Below, piece by piece: positions 9,056 to 18,581 of a stretch of 23,991 nucleotides of DNA. This DNA comes from Chara braunii (taxonomy: Eukaryota; Streptophyta; Charophyceae; Charales; Characeae), in assembly GCA_003427395.1 (NCBI GenBank), contig BFEA01000073.1, positions 3,365,566-3,389,556 on the forward strand, written 5' to 3'. A program made the translations under genes and the position numbers. A model generated the notes under the pieces. The model worked only from the letters and a program-made list of their open reading frames with translations, did no database searches and was not told where the DNA came from. The number at the start of each line of letters is the position of its first letter. Position 1 is the first letter of the stretch.

Positions 9056-9290
9056 AATAAAATATCAAAATGTTGATTTATCAAAAAGAATAGTTCATTA
9101 CGTTTACGACTAAAAATAGAGATATGAAGAGTAAAGATTTAATGACTATCATTTATTGAATTTGGTATGAATGTGTATGGCAAGATACATACTAGGATAG
9201 GAAGACGATGAGAACAAAATAACTCTTTAAACCTTATTTAATTTTTATTTATTGAGAAGGATAATTAGTAATGTCACTTGGTACAAACAC
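9056..9290. mobile_element. AT-rich insert inside the chromovirus pol remnant
   Basis: About 235 bp of strongly AT-rich sequence separates two pieces of GC-rich pol coding sequence. These are 'QFAHFIRQELV' on one side and 'KDVTFYSLNIINLL' on the other, read on the minus strand. The composition change is sharp at both edges. TGACGT occurs near both edges (about 9039 and 9298), but not as a clean flanking duplication. I found no convincing terminal inverted repeat, so the kind of insertion is open; a MITE or a non-coding filler acquired at break repair are the options. Confidence 0.55.
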
Positions 9291-9800
9291 TAATTCTTGA
9301 CGTATGAAGTGAGCGAACTGACGAGGAGAAGTGAAGGCGATGTCTGGGTAGGACCCAGAGGGACGAGGGTCCTAGGGAGGTAGGTCGGGAGGGGTGTCGA
9401 CTGTGGTTCCAAGGAAGGGGACTCGATGGGTCTGACCATACTTCGTTCTAAGAACGAGTGTCTCGGTCGCCCATTCGGCCTCTGTGCAACGGAACTGGCG
9501 AGACAAGGGAGTGCCAAGGATAAAGTCGTACCCAGTCTCCAACACATTGAAATATACGAAGAAATGGCAGCGCCGAGGCGCCTGGGTACTATTCGGTGGC
9601 TGGAGGGTGAGGGAAAAGTGGAGGTTGGGGACCGTCTGATCGAAGAAGCGTTGTGCCTTCTTATCTCCGAGGGTAATAGAGATAGCAGAGTGAGACTCGG
9701 AGGTAGCTAGACGAGCTTCCTCAACCACGCGAGCGTGAACAAAATCTCCCTACGAGCCGGAGTCCCATAAAGTGCGGTACACCCTCATAGATGTCCCCAA
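9291..9800 (-). pseudogene. Chromovirus aspartic protease remnant
   Basis: The retroviral-type aspartic protease cleaves the gag-pol polyprotein. The minus strand shows 'YRTLWDSGS' with the catalytic D-S-G, immediately followed by a TAG (9750-9752). The same frame then continues with 'GDFVHARVVEEARL' and, about 80 residues on, 'YDFILGTPLSRQF', the C-terminal hydrophobic-G loop of the family. A second stop (TAG at 9372-9374) and a frame change lie before the RT linker. Upstream is a proline-rich linker to gag (about 9800-10184). The DSG motif with the ILG loop at proper distance makes the call solid despite the stop. Confidence 0.88.
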
Positions 9801-11105
9801 GCGGATAGAAATAATGGGGAGGGTGCGATCAGGGTCAGAGAGTCGAGCGAGAAGACGATGCAGGACATTTACGTGTCTCGTGAGTCGCTCATGACGAGCC
9901 TGAAGAATGCTCAAATCCAGGAGAGATGACACAACGTCATCCCGAGTCGGCAGCTGAGCGCTACAACAAGTTGTGCCAATGGCGCGACGCGCCGGAAGTC
10001 TCAGTGGGGAAGGACTAGATGCGGCGGTCTGTTGTGGGACAGACGGTACCTCCACAGACGGCGGGGCAGGGGGATCTGCATCTGTCGTTTCCTGAGGATC
10101 CTCTAGTGTGGTAGCCAAAGGGGCAAACCGGGACACGGTGGTCGGGAAGCTGGCTACGTGTGAGGCCTCAGTAGTACACTGCACCGTGGCTAGTTGGATG
10201 AGACTGGTCGGGCGGGGCCAGGGGGGGACTGAGATCGGCGTTGACGAGAAATGTCAACATAGTGTCGATCGAGGGCAGCATGGTATGAACATCGTGAGGA
10301 GGTGTGTCCATCCAGGCGGCAACGAAGGCAACCGTGACGGGCCTCGAGGGCGGCACGCTCCTCGGGGGATAGGGCTCCGCGGGGAGGGACGAAACCCTGC
10401 GGGAGGTCTACCCGAGGGACAGCAAATGCGCGGGCGCCAGCCTGTGCGACCCAACTGTGAGCACGGCCCATGGCGGACATCGCCATTTGCAAGTGGTCGG
10501 CCACCGGGATAGTGTCGCCATCCAAATGGTACTTGATGACGTCCCGAAGCTCGAGGTCCTCGGAGGCGTCCCCAAGGGTAGGGTCAAGCTCGACTGAGGT
10601 GTCCTTGCTATACTCAAGAGAACTGTAGCGTCGAGAGAATGGCGCTCCAGGCCGAGCTGGTCGGCGAAAGTGGCCGACAAAGGAGGAACGACCACGAGTA
10701 ATGTCGCGTGATTGGGTGGCGGCGACGGATCACGAAGAGGATGGGGCGTCGAAGAAGCGACTCCGCATCTTTTGGTACTGTCGAGAAGCCTCGTCGTCCT
10801 GCTCTGTGGATGCGAAGGTCTATCGCCAGAGTTCGATGCGGTAGTGAGCCGGAAGATTGATGAGGAACCTGTTGGTCAGAAGGACCTCAGGTAGGAGTGC
10901 CTCATCGCAAATGAGGCGGACGTCCTGAAACACACGGATGTGACGCTCGAGGTCTGTCGGGGCGGAGGAGCCGGGCCATCACGTCTGCGTGATTTGATCT
11001 AAGGCGTTGGTCGCGTCGTGTGGAATGCCATAGCGGTCATGAAGGAAGGCGGTGAAGTCCACGAAAGTGGGAGCCTCACCTGCGTGAGTACGATGGGAAT
11101 ATTAG
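9801..11105 (-). pseudogene. Chromovirus gag remnant with CCHC zinc knuckle
   Basis: Gag forms the particle and binds the RNA. The minus strand carries a capsid-like retrotransposon gag segment ('FVDFTAFLHDRYGI', 'LERHIRVFQDVRLICDEALL', 'LINLPAHYRIELWR') between about 11090 and 10820. A basic linker follows, then one zinc knuckle 'CLRCRLDGHTSSRC' (C-x2-C-x4-H-x4-C) near 10300-10345, and a proline-rich tail toward the protease. Stops interrupt the capsid region (a TGA before 'WPGS', a TAG after 'ELWR') and the linker. The N-terminus is missing because the LINE junction lies at about 11105. Confidence 0.88.
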
Positions 11106-12298
11106 CTTTCCCATGTGGAGAAAGCGTTGGGACTGAGAAGTAGACCAAGAGGAGGGAAGGTGGGTATGTGTTTTGGGGATGCTAGAGTTGGAAGTAGTGC
11201 GGATTGTCTGCATATATGGGCCCAACAAGGTGGGTGCCAGAAGGGGATTTTTCGAGTCTATCACAAACAAGATCCCAGATGGGATCCCGACCATTTTGGT
11301 GGGGAATTTTAACGTGGCACCGGACCGCTGGTTGGATAGATTGAGGCTCCCCTCCCCATGCCCTGCATACGTGGAGGCCGATAAACAAATCATCGCGAAC
11401 TTATGTGGGTCATTAGGTCTGTATGATCCCTTCCGCAGACTATTCCCGAATAGGCGAGCTTTCTCTTGTTATAGGAAAAATAGACCAGATAGAATTTCGA
11501 GATTACGGATTGACCTGATATTGATATCGCAGGACCTGGAAGGAGCTCTACAGATAGCGGAGATATTTCCACAGAGCGTGTTCCATGGTCTGGACCATGC
11601 AATGTGTGCGGTTATCCTATCTTTTAGGAAACCGTCGGATCAGGGACTGGACTTTTTTAAACTTAACACTTCCTTGTTAAGAAAAAAAAAAATTCAAAAC
11701 TTTATTCATGATGTTTGGCGGTACTGGAAATCACACAGAGAGACCCTTCACAATGACATTTTGGGGTTTAAATAATGGACTGGCCGTTGTTGCCAAAAAA
11801 ATCTAATGAATTCGCTAAAAGGATCGCGACCCAAAGACACGCAGACGAAATGGATTTACACCAACAACTTCAACAATTGAAACAACGACAAGAACATAAA
11901 GAACAAGACATAAATATGGAAAGGGAGTTTTCAACCGCCATCGAGGCAACAAAGAATCGTTTGCTAACTCATATGGAACATAGATGACAAGGGGCATTAA
12001 GTAGAGGAAAGTTGCGCAAGTATAAAACAGAGGGAAGAATAGACACCCGTTTTTTTGCTATGGCTAAGCTAAGGACGAGCAGACCATCATAGAAGCGCTG
12101 CAGGATCCATCACAACCCCAGGGCCCTGTGGCTACGACAACACCTTAGTGCGTCCAGATAGCAAAAAACTTCTTTTAAGACCTCTTCAAGTCATAGACTA
12201 AGGAAAGACCATATGAACAAAGAACGACAGAAATTGATGAATTCTTGACACAACTACAGAAAACCATGTCGGAACAATAACAGCAAGCCCTAGAGCTC
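11106..12298 (+). pseudogene. LINE (L1-type) ORF2 fragment: end of endonuclease and following region
   Basis: The plus strand encodes the second half of an APE-type endonuclease, which nicks target DNA for LINE insertion. Seen are 'VRIVCIYGPNK' (frame of 11173), 'ILVGNFNVAPDRW' (the GDFN motif with Asn for Asp), 'RISRLRIDLILIS' and 'GLDHAMCAVIL' (the terminal DH pair). Then comes the charged linker typical between endonuclease and RT (11775-11987, 'QLQQLKQRQEHKEQDINMER'). The next part ('RKYKTEGRIDTRFFAMAKL', 'EIDEFLTQLQKTMSEQ') is readable only across stops and frame changes. RT itself is absent; homology ends near 12298 at the Helitron junction. The start at about 11106 is where chromovirus gag stops. 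Confidence 0.85.
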
Positions 12299-13595
12299 AC
12301 CTTCCGGAGAGATCTCTGCAAAAACAAAGCGGTCAATATCATGTGATGTTTTCGGTTTGTCTTTCTCATCCAACATAATGAGCATGTGTGCATGTGCCAA
12401 GCCCTGCTTCGGAAATTCAATAACATACAAATATGTTGCAACTTTACCAAAAAATAATTATCTAGTATTTTCGATTTGAATTGTTTGAAATAAGCCAAAA
12501 AAACTTTAGCTATTTGTTGTCTGGACAGCAATGCAGATTGAATTTCCTTCCACTTTGTGTTGCATGTAAACATAATGAACAAGTCCGGTTTGCCCATTTT
12601 CCTACAAACAACCATTACATCCTGATATTTCTCGTATAGGTAGCATAACCCTGAGGTAAAGCTCGAGGGTAAAATGATTCGATGACCAATTGACGGAGCA
12701 TGATCATTTGTATGGCATCACACAACGCTTGGTACATTTCGGCTCAAAGTCTTGGCTGATTATTTTTAATAAATAAAATAGTCATGTTTTTCATTTTAAC
12801 AAATGCTCCACATACATATTCTTGCAGCAGTCTGCTAACTTGCAAGAGGCATGATCATTCAGTGACGCGATCATGCAAATGGAAAGCATAAAATTATCGA
12901 AGAGTCTATTTTGCAGGCCATCTTTGCGAGGTGTCGCAAGGGTAACAAAACCAACCATCTTCACCTCCGGAAAATAATATAATGTAATACAATGCGTCAT
13001 GTGCACAACTCCTTTTACTGACTTTTCTTACTTGGTCATTTCTCATTTGAAGGATAATATATCGCGGTTGGGGGTTATCATTTATCAAAATGCAAACTTC
13101 TTGTAATCCCTCCGGTCTATTATATCTCTTAGAGTGTTCATTCTTAGGACGAATATAGAGATTGATAAGCAATATTTTATCTTTAATAAATTCTTGAGGA
13201 AATTTACATGCAACAATGAAATTCTTGATGTACGGATTACATTGGAGAAGTAGTGTGAGCAATGCCTTAAGTAAATATTGTATTTGATTGCGTTCAGGAC
13301 CCTTAATCGAATCGGGAAGATTCATGCATCCTAGTCTATTTTTGGTTGCGACATCACCATATTTAGGATCGTGCACAGACACTTTAGCAAAGACAGACCT
13401 ATGTCCATCTTCTGCTCGCAACGATCCAATACGGAAAAAAAATTGACCTTCAATTCGCAACATATCTTTCCAACCGTCGAGCTTCGAGTTTTCCTCAACT
13501 AAATGTTGCGAGGTTAATGCCAAAGCATTATTAAGGTGACACGTGTGTTTTTTGAAATATTTACTATCTTTTGATTGCGAAGCCCCCCCCCCCAA
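12299..13595 (-). pseudogene. Helitron Rep/helicase N-terminal part (Helitron-like N domain and Rep start)
   Basis: Helitrons move by rolling-circle replication with a Rep-helicase protein. The 229-aa frame 12906-13595 carries the conserved N-terminal block ('FFRIGSLRAEDGHRSVFAKV', 'RPEGLQEVCILINDNPQPRY', 'DALYYIILFSGGEDGWFC'). Further down come 'IILPSSFT' (about 12650-12680) and 'GKPDLFIMFTCNTKWKEI' (12530-12600). After a frameshift near 12440 comes 'VIEFPKQGLAHAHMLIML' (12370-12425), the HxH metal-binding motif of the Rep domain, then 'FVFAEISPEGEL'. The catalytic Tyr motif and the whole helicase should follow but are lost at about 12299, where the LINE fragment begins. Several frame changes separate the blocks, so this copy is dead. 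Confidence 0.92.
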
Positions 13596-14340
13596 AAAAA
13601 AGAGGATTTATCACTTTGCGGTTCCCTCAGGTGACATTTCCCATAAAGGAAAAACTCGAGTACCTTTTCTATAACAAATGTTTCCCCAATCGAGCTCATG
13701 CGGCCAGAGGAGAGCATGCAATGCATGCAAAAAAATCTATCACATAATTTGATGATTTGCACGACCAAATTCCCAGTAAATACTTATTTTGTGTAATTCA
13801 CTGCGGCACCGTCAGTTGCCGCAGACAAATACGTAGTGTCACGTAAGTGTTCTACATCAAAAGATGGATTCAGAATTGCATCATCATCTTGGAAAGTATT
13901 TGATCTATCAGTCATAGCAAAATGTCTCTCATGTCAAGGTTGTGAAGTAACATATTCATTATGCAATTCGTTAATGATTTTTTCTTTTTGTGATGTGTTT
14001 GTCTGTATCTGTAGAAAAACGCGTGGTCGATCGATAACTGCAATCGTCTTTTTTCGTAGTTTTGGTCTTCGTATCCTAGTTAATTTTTTATTATGATACC
14101 TTTTAGCGACCATTGCATCCGTATATAAAAAGAGAGCAATGAAAAAGGCAGACACCAAATCATTTATACGTATATCTTGAGGCGGTGTTGAGGAAATGTA
14201 TACATCTACAAATGGTTGCACAAGATCCAAGTAATGTGATTGATGTGAATTCCGTCGGTGGAAAGCGAGGAGTGTAGTGTTAGCCACTGTTGTTTCAACT
14301 TGTTTGTTCACAAATGTCTTCGATTGCATTTTGTGTGGTC
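13596..14340 (-). pseudogene. Upstream part of the Helitron protein, unknown domain
   Basis: The 131-aa minus-strand frame 13934-14329 ('MQSKTFVNKQVETTVANTTL ...') lies directly upstream of the Helitron N-terminal block on the same strand. A basic segment is in the middle ('NKKLTRIRRPKLRKK'). I do not recognise a domain. Position suggests it is the variable N-terminal extension of the Helitron protein. A run of nine C followed by A's (13586-13603) sits at the edge between this part and the conserved block and is a likely frameshift site. Confidence 0.5.
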
Positions 14341-14409
14341 TGTATTTTCTCGTAATGTGGGGTTAATACATCCACGACGCTCATTTTTTCATTTAGCAGT
14401 TTGAAAGTT

Positions 14410-15170
14410 GGAGTCGTCTGATGAAATTAACCAAATGAAGTGTGTAGGACATTGTTAAGTTCGAACTGCTTAGGAGTTGTGTGTTGCGATTCACAAAGCA
14501 GATGATGGTGAGGTGAAACAGGTTGTGTGACACATGAAGTTTGTTTGCACACAATCTGCAGCACCCCTAAAGGTTGCTGCATAATGTTTTGAATTGATGA
14601 GAATGAGAATGGGGACATACATATTGGCACTGTGTCTGCTAACAATCATCTTTGGGCTTCTTTTGCATTTTTTTTGTTTTCTTGATTTCATAGCTCCGCT
14701 TATTAGCAGTTATGTTTCCTCCATGACGATCGTCCAACATGGCTGAAGCACCGAACGATAATTTTCGAGGGAGTGTCATATCTGGCATTGCACTTTAATT
14801 AATTGTTGAGGGTTGGTTATGGCAAAGTTGATTATATTCAGGTATTGCAGAAAGTGGTTCCACATGAGTTACTTGTTCAAATTAATTGAATGAAATATTA
14901 TTGAGTCTATCAAGTAGAGAAGAGATCCCTGATTGTTCAGGCCAGGAGTTAGGTGGACTGACAATGGTCTCTCTCCCTTTAGCAGACTGCAGAGAAGGTG
15001 GTGGTTGCAAAATGGTTTGGATTTTCGAAAAAGGAAGTGAGGTCAGGCCCACAGGCGAGCTATCAACCAACAACTATCTTCGCACCTCCTGCTGACGTTT
15101 TTTTTTCAACCGTTTGTAGCGACGTTTGTTCGTCATGTCGTTTCTCTCGTTACGATCATCGACCGTAGGT
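14410..15170 (-). pseudogene. Two diverged copies of a basic-plus-tail module upstream of the Helitron domain
   Basis: Two minus-strand stretches about 430 bp apart encode similar text in the same order. The first element is a basic segment: 'DDRNERNDMTNKRRYKRLKK' near 15090-15165, and 'DDRHGGNITANKRSYEIKK' near 14670-14735. The second is a segment starting 'MLVDSSPVGLTSLPFSKIQT' (15073 down) or 'MLADTVPICMSPFSFSSIQN' (14645 down), in another frame. Identity is low but the shared spacing and key residues (DDR, NKR-Y, ML-D, FS-IQ) argue for duplication. Basic N-terminal repeats are known in some Helitron proteins. Function is not known. Stops and frame changes separate the halves of each copy. 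Confidence 0.55.
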
Positions 15171-15352
15171 GCAGGTGTAAATTATGTTATTTCAAAGGAG
15201 GTTGTTGTCATGATATCGTTCGCCAACCTTTGTGGATCTTGATTTTCATTGATAGAAATACCTTGCAATGGAGGCACAACTCTCCATTGCCGACATAGTA
15301 TTGAAGTGCTTTGCCGCGTTTGCGCTACACGATGTCGTTTGCAAACATCTTC

Positions 15353-15392
<40 letters not shown>
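15353..15392. repeat. (GT)n-(AT)n compound microsatellite
   Basis: About seven GT units run into about 13 AT units. It adjoins the end of the dispersed repeat copy at 15387-15535 (minus), where it could have grown from that element's tail. Confidence 0.95.
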
Positions 15393-15535
15393 GCCCGCTG
15401 GAAAACGGGTCCATCGTCCCATACATGGACATAATTCAAAGCATATCAGAAAAAACAGATGCGGGATATTCCTGCCAGCATTGATTACCCTGGGGTCCAA
15501 AGGATTGACTGAGCAGGATGTTGGGAAGGGGGGGA
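15387..15535 (-). repeat. Dispersed repeat, copy 1 (minus orientation)
   Basis: On the minus strand this segment aligns with 17613-17768 on the plus strand. The shared blocks, in order, are TCAATCC or TAAATCC, then AATCAATGCTGGCAGG (identical), CGCATCTGTT or CGCATTTTGTT, and a final segment near CGTTTTCCAGCGGGCA or GGTTCCTATTCCACCGGCA. Both copies can be read as 'NPL..R.INAGR', which may be coding or chance. The family is unknown to me. Confidence 0.65.
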
Positions 15536-16223
15536 ACCTCTTCACCCTTGACCTGACGCCAGATACCTACTGTTACACAATGGTTCCTCCCTCCCCCTAC
15601 CTTTTAAAATACACCTTTATTGATGTTGCTGACCTACTCACACCGCTCCATACCATTGCATGTCCGTTATGGTTAGCTGATGGGGAGGGAAAGGGTCGGG
15701 AAAGTCCGAGGGTGGCCGCAACGGGATCCTTTGGTCGACCGTCGTCCAATCTCCAAAGCAGATGTGACAATCTCTCTTGATCATCCCCTGGTTACCTTTC
15801 TCGATACCTTCGTTACCTTCCTGGGCGCAACCACCATCCCACTTGATGAAGGCGATCCGGCCCCCGTTCTTGCTGCCCAGCCAGTCCCCTGAATATATTT
15901 GCAACACACATTTGTGTATTAGGCGATGTCGCAGGCACGATTTCAACGGTCTGTGTATTACAACTGCTGGGAGAAAAATGTGTGCAACATCAATTCGCCT
16001 CGTTCAATAATTGGATTCTCAATCGCGAGTGGACTGCATGCATTGGTGGCAGTATTACATGATTGACCTAATTTCCCTCGACGCCGATATTTTCATTTTG
16101 TCGGGGGTACGGTATCGGTTGTGAATGCATCATCAACACATCTTTGCAATTGAGCAATTGAAAGAGGTCTACGTCTGCTTGTGCAGGCTGTGAAGTAGCT
16201 AGCCTCATTGCCAATCCGTTGCA
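15536..16223. other. Gene-free stretch, possible decayed coding on the minus strand
   Basis: No gene is supported. A minus-strand frame around 16130-16260 reads 'REALTLQRIGNEASYF' and on for some 50 residues without stops and looks protein-like, but I recognise no family. It could be a further upstream remnant of the Helitron or of another element. Confidence 0.35.
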
Positions 16224-16226
16224 GCG

Positions 16227-16352
16227 TCAACGCTTCTCTATAAGGTTGCGCTCGTTTTCGAACACAAATGTGTTAAAGTGCAACGATAGTTTCTCTTTTT
16301 GATGAATCTCCCACTGAAGCTGACTCAAGTCCTCACTCATCTTCTTCGCCAT
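16227..16352 (-). CDS. Small open frame of 41 codons, unknown
   Basis: A minus-strand ATG at 16350-16352 opens a 41-residue frame beginning 'MAKKMSEDLSQLQWEIHQKE' and ending at a TGA (16227-16229). The peptide is charged, amphipathic and helix-prone, unlike the surrounding low-information frames. Its upstream part overlaps the direct repeat unit at 16310-16334. It may be the N-terminus of a broken element protein. No homology is recognised and no promoter is visible. Confidence 0.25.
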   Translation of the reverse strand: MAKKMSEDLSQLQWEIHQKEKLSLHFNTFVFENERNLIEKR

Positions 16353-16445
16353 TCCTCCAAAGTGATCAGCGGGACCTGAATTACGAAATGTGACAGACAA
16401 ATAGTGTATAGTTTAAAAGTCCCGCCGAAGCTGACTCGAGTCATC
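16310..16445. repeat. Direct repeat of 25 bp, spacing 111 bp
   Basis: The units at 16310-16334 and 16421-16445 share GAAGCTGACTC and surrounding bases (21 of 25 identical), with three of the four differences being transitions. Flanking sequence is not visibly similar. Confidence 0.7.
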
Positions 16446-16974
16446 GTTAAGCCCAAGGGGTGAAACGCTGCAACCAAATTCTCACACCCAGGCCAGAGCC
16501 CCAAAGTCAAGAGCCATACCACTGGCCCGTCTTCTCAAGGCCAAATTCTGAGGGTACATCCCGAGGCTCAATCCCGAGGGCAAACCTAATGGCACAAACT
16601 TAAGAACACGAACGTCCACTATTTTATCCTGCTGTTTTTTTTTTTTTTTATGGTTTTGGATCAATATAAACCATTGCCCAGGGCTTAGACTTTAGAAGCC
16701 GAGGTACTGTTTTTTTTTCTTCTTTTTTCCCTCACAAAAGGAAGCCCGCAGATTCATTTGGAAGGTGATGCTTTCTTTTTTGCTTTAAATGGTCTCGAAC
16801 GGAATGTAGCTTGTATTTTTCAGCATCGATCGGAATGGACCAATACAACGAACCATTTTGATCGTTTTCGACATTTGGGAACCAAAAAAAAAAAAACAAA
16901 AAAAAAAATACCAACAAATGGTATTGGAGACAGTTCCGCACAATGCAAAGAACAAAAGCCGCCCGCCCCCACCA

Positions 16975-16976
<2 letters not shown>
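16446..16976. other. Gene-free stretch with A- and T-runs
   Basis: No gene is seen. It holds T-runs at about 16636-16650 and A-runs at about 16884-16909. The last bases (16962-16976) resemble the end of the 109-bp module described next, suggesting a truncated first copy. Confidence 0.45.
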
Positions 16977-17044
<68 letters not shown>

Positions 17045-17184
17045 CCTGTGTCTCTCTCTCTGTCTGTGTGTGTGTGTGTTTTCGATCCGCCATCCTCCCA
17101 GCTCCCTCTCCACTTCCCTGCCCTTTGCCCCAACATGACTTTGTCACCCTCCTCCGGAGTAGATGAAGCCCCTCGACCCCACCA

Positions 17185-17252
<68 letters not shown>

Positions 17253-17354
17253 CGATCCGCCATCCTCCCAGCTCCCTCTCCACTTCCCTGCCCTTTGCCC
17301 CAACATGACTTTGTCACCCTCCTCCGGAGTAGATGAAGCCCCTCGACCCCACCA

Positions 17355-17405
<51 letters not shown>

Positions 17406-17521
17406 TTTCTTTCTCGATCCGCAGTCCTCACAGCTCCGTCTACACTTCACTGCCCTTTGCCCCAACATGACTTTCTCACCATCCTCCGGAGTAGATGAAG
17501 CCCCCTGCCCCCACCACATTT

Positions 17522-17554
<33 letters not shown>

Positions 17555-17555
17555 A
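16977..17555. repeat. Four (CT)n arrays bracketing three copies of a 109-bp module
   Basis: (CT)n arrays lie at 16977-17041, 17187-17248, 17357-17402 and 17520-17544; the last runs into (GC)n. Between them are three 109-bp modules at 17079-17187, 17249-17357 and 17411-17519. Modules 1 and 2 look identical; module 3 differs at several positions. Each module starts near TTCGATCCGCCATCCTC, contains CCCCAACATGACTTTGTCAC and ends CCCCACCACAT directly before the next (CT)n. The unit is therefore module plus microsatellite. Long 'RERERE' or 'SLSLSL' frames through it are artefacts of the dinucleotide repeat. Confidence 0.93.
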
Positions 17556-17612
17556 CGCGCTTGCGCGCTTGCTCGTGCGACTTCTTCGTCTGGCACACCC
17601 ATAAAGTGTTTG

Positions 17613-17768
17613 AATGGTTAGTAAATCCCCTGGGTGCGAGGGCAATCAATGCTGGCAGGCAGACATTTGACGCATTTTGTTCGGAACACAATATATATAG
17701 GGCCTTAAGATCCTGGCTCCTTCTATTCTGGGGAGCGTTAGTCCGGTTCCTATTCCACCGGCAAGTCA
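17613..17768 (+). repeat. Dispersed repeat, copy 2 (plus orientation)
   Basis: This is the plus-strand counterpart of 15387-15535. The best block is AATCAATGCTGGCAGG. Both copies sit next to dinucleotide arrays (AT here absent, (CT)n and (GC)n at its left). The open frame through this copy ('WLVNPLGARAINAGR') is not claimed as a gene. Confidence 0.65.
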
Positions 17769-17994
17769 GAAAAAACATTACATTAGAGGATAAACTAACG
17801 CTTCCTTCCGTTTGGCCGAAGGACCCCTGAACAGCATTGATGACTCCACCGTTGGCAGGGGATTGACTGTCAGCTTGCCATGACTCACTCCCTCCTCTCA
17901 GACCTAAAAGACCAGATCTGTCAGATAGCGCTATGTCACCTAGAAGGAGCTTGCCCATTGTTCCTGCTCATCTATGCTTTCCACCTCATCCGCC

Positions 17995-18060
17995 CTGTCC
18001 GTGTGTCAAGATATCCCTTCCCCCATGGAACGTTCCTGTCCGTGTGTCAGATAACCCCTC
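17995..18060. repeat. Local ~42-bp tandem duplication
   Basis: CCTGTCCGTGTGTCA followed by AGATATCCC (17995-18019) recurs as CCTGTCCGTGTGTCA followed by GATAACCCC (18037-18060). It lies in pyrimidine-rich, gene-free DNA. Confidence 0.75.
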
Positions 18061-18581
18061 GACCAACGGACCTCACTTTCCCTTCTTGGGGTGGGAACTA
18101 AGACTGCATATCCGTCTCCTATGAGTGATATGGGGGCCTGTCATCCTTGTTTCTTTACTCTTCGTCAGTACATTAAGTCGTGATACCCTAAACCCTCAAA
18201 CCTAACTCAAGGTCCAACCCAGCCAATCGGGGTTCCTCAATCCATGCATCTTTTTCCGTACCACCCAACTGGGTCCTTTCACGCTATGCAGCCTGACTTC
18301 ACTTCAATTTCTCCTCCATTCGTCTCCGACCTCAAATTCTCTTCAGTCGAATTGCCTCTACCCATCCTACTCTGACCCTTTGTTTGCCTGACTCAGCACG
18401 CCTATCCTCTTTTCTCCTCTCCTTGTTTCACCCAGTACGTCTCAAGTCTCTTAGCCCAGACCTATTTCAACTCAGCTGTGTCCATTGCAGTTCCGGTTTG
18501 GGTTTTCCTGGTTGTCTCTGAATTGTGCCATTGTTTCCTGTAGATCCGATCATTGCGTAACTCAGCCACCTTTCCCTCCAC
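18061..18581. other. 3' flank or untranslated tail of the minus-strand LINE
   Basis: No gene is seen. The stretch is pyrimidine-rich on the plus strand and lies beyond the LINE stop codon on the minus strand, so part of it may be the LINE 3' UTR. I found no clear poly(A)-equivalent tail or target duplication. A CCCTAAACCCT at about 18185 is too short to call telomeric. Confidence 0.4.

Larger units (their letters stand above)
8040..11105 (-). mobile_element. Chromovirus (Ty3/gypsy) internal region, gag to reverse transcriptase
   Basis: On the minus strand the order is gag (from 11105), CCHC zinc knuckle, protease and reverse transcriptase, which is the Ty3/gypsy order. RNase H and the integrase core should follow RT but are missing; unrelated sequence begins near 8040. 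The 5' end (gag start, primer binding site, LTR) is cut off at about 11105, where a plus-strand LINE fragment begins. No LTR was found. An AT-rich block at about 9056-9290 interrupts pol. The integrase C-terminus at 173-890 has the same orientation and the expected next position, so both may come from one copy. Multiple stops and frameshifts make it non-autonomous. Confidence 0.88.

Noticed and set aside
16732-17645. Long minus- and plus-strand ORFs rich in RERERE or SLSLSL (up to 286 aa)
   Set aside because: They are open only because a dinucleotide repeat cannot contain a stop codon; opposite strands and several frames are open at once, and there is no domain.
18183-18200. Telomere-like CCCTAAACCCT
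   Set aside because: Only about one and a half units; expected by chance in a pyrimidine-rich stretch.
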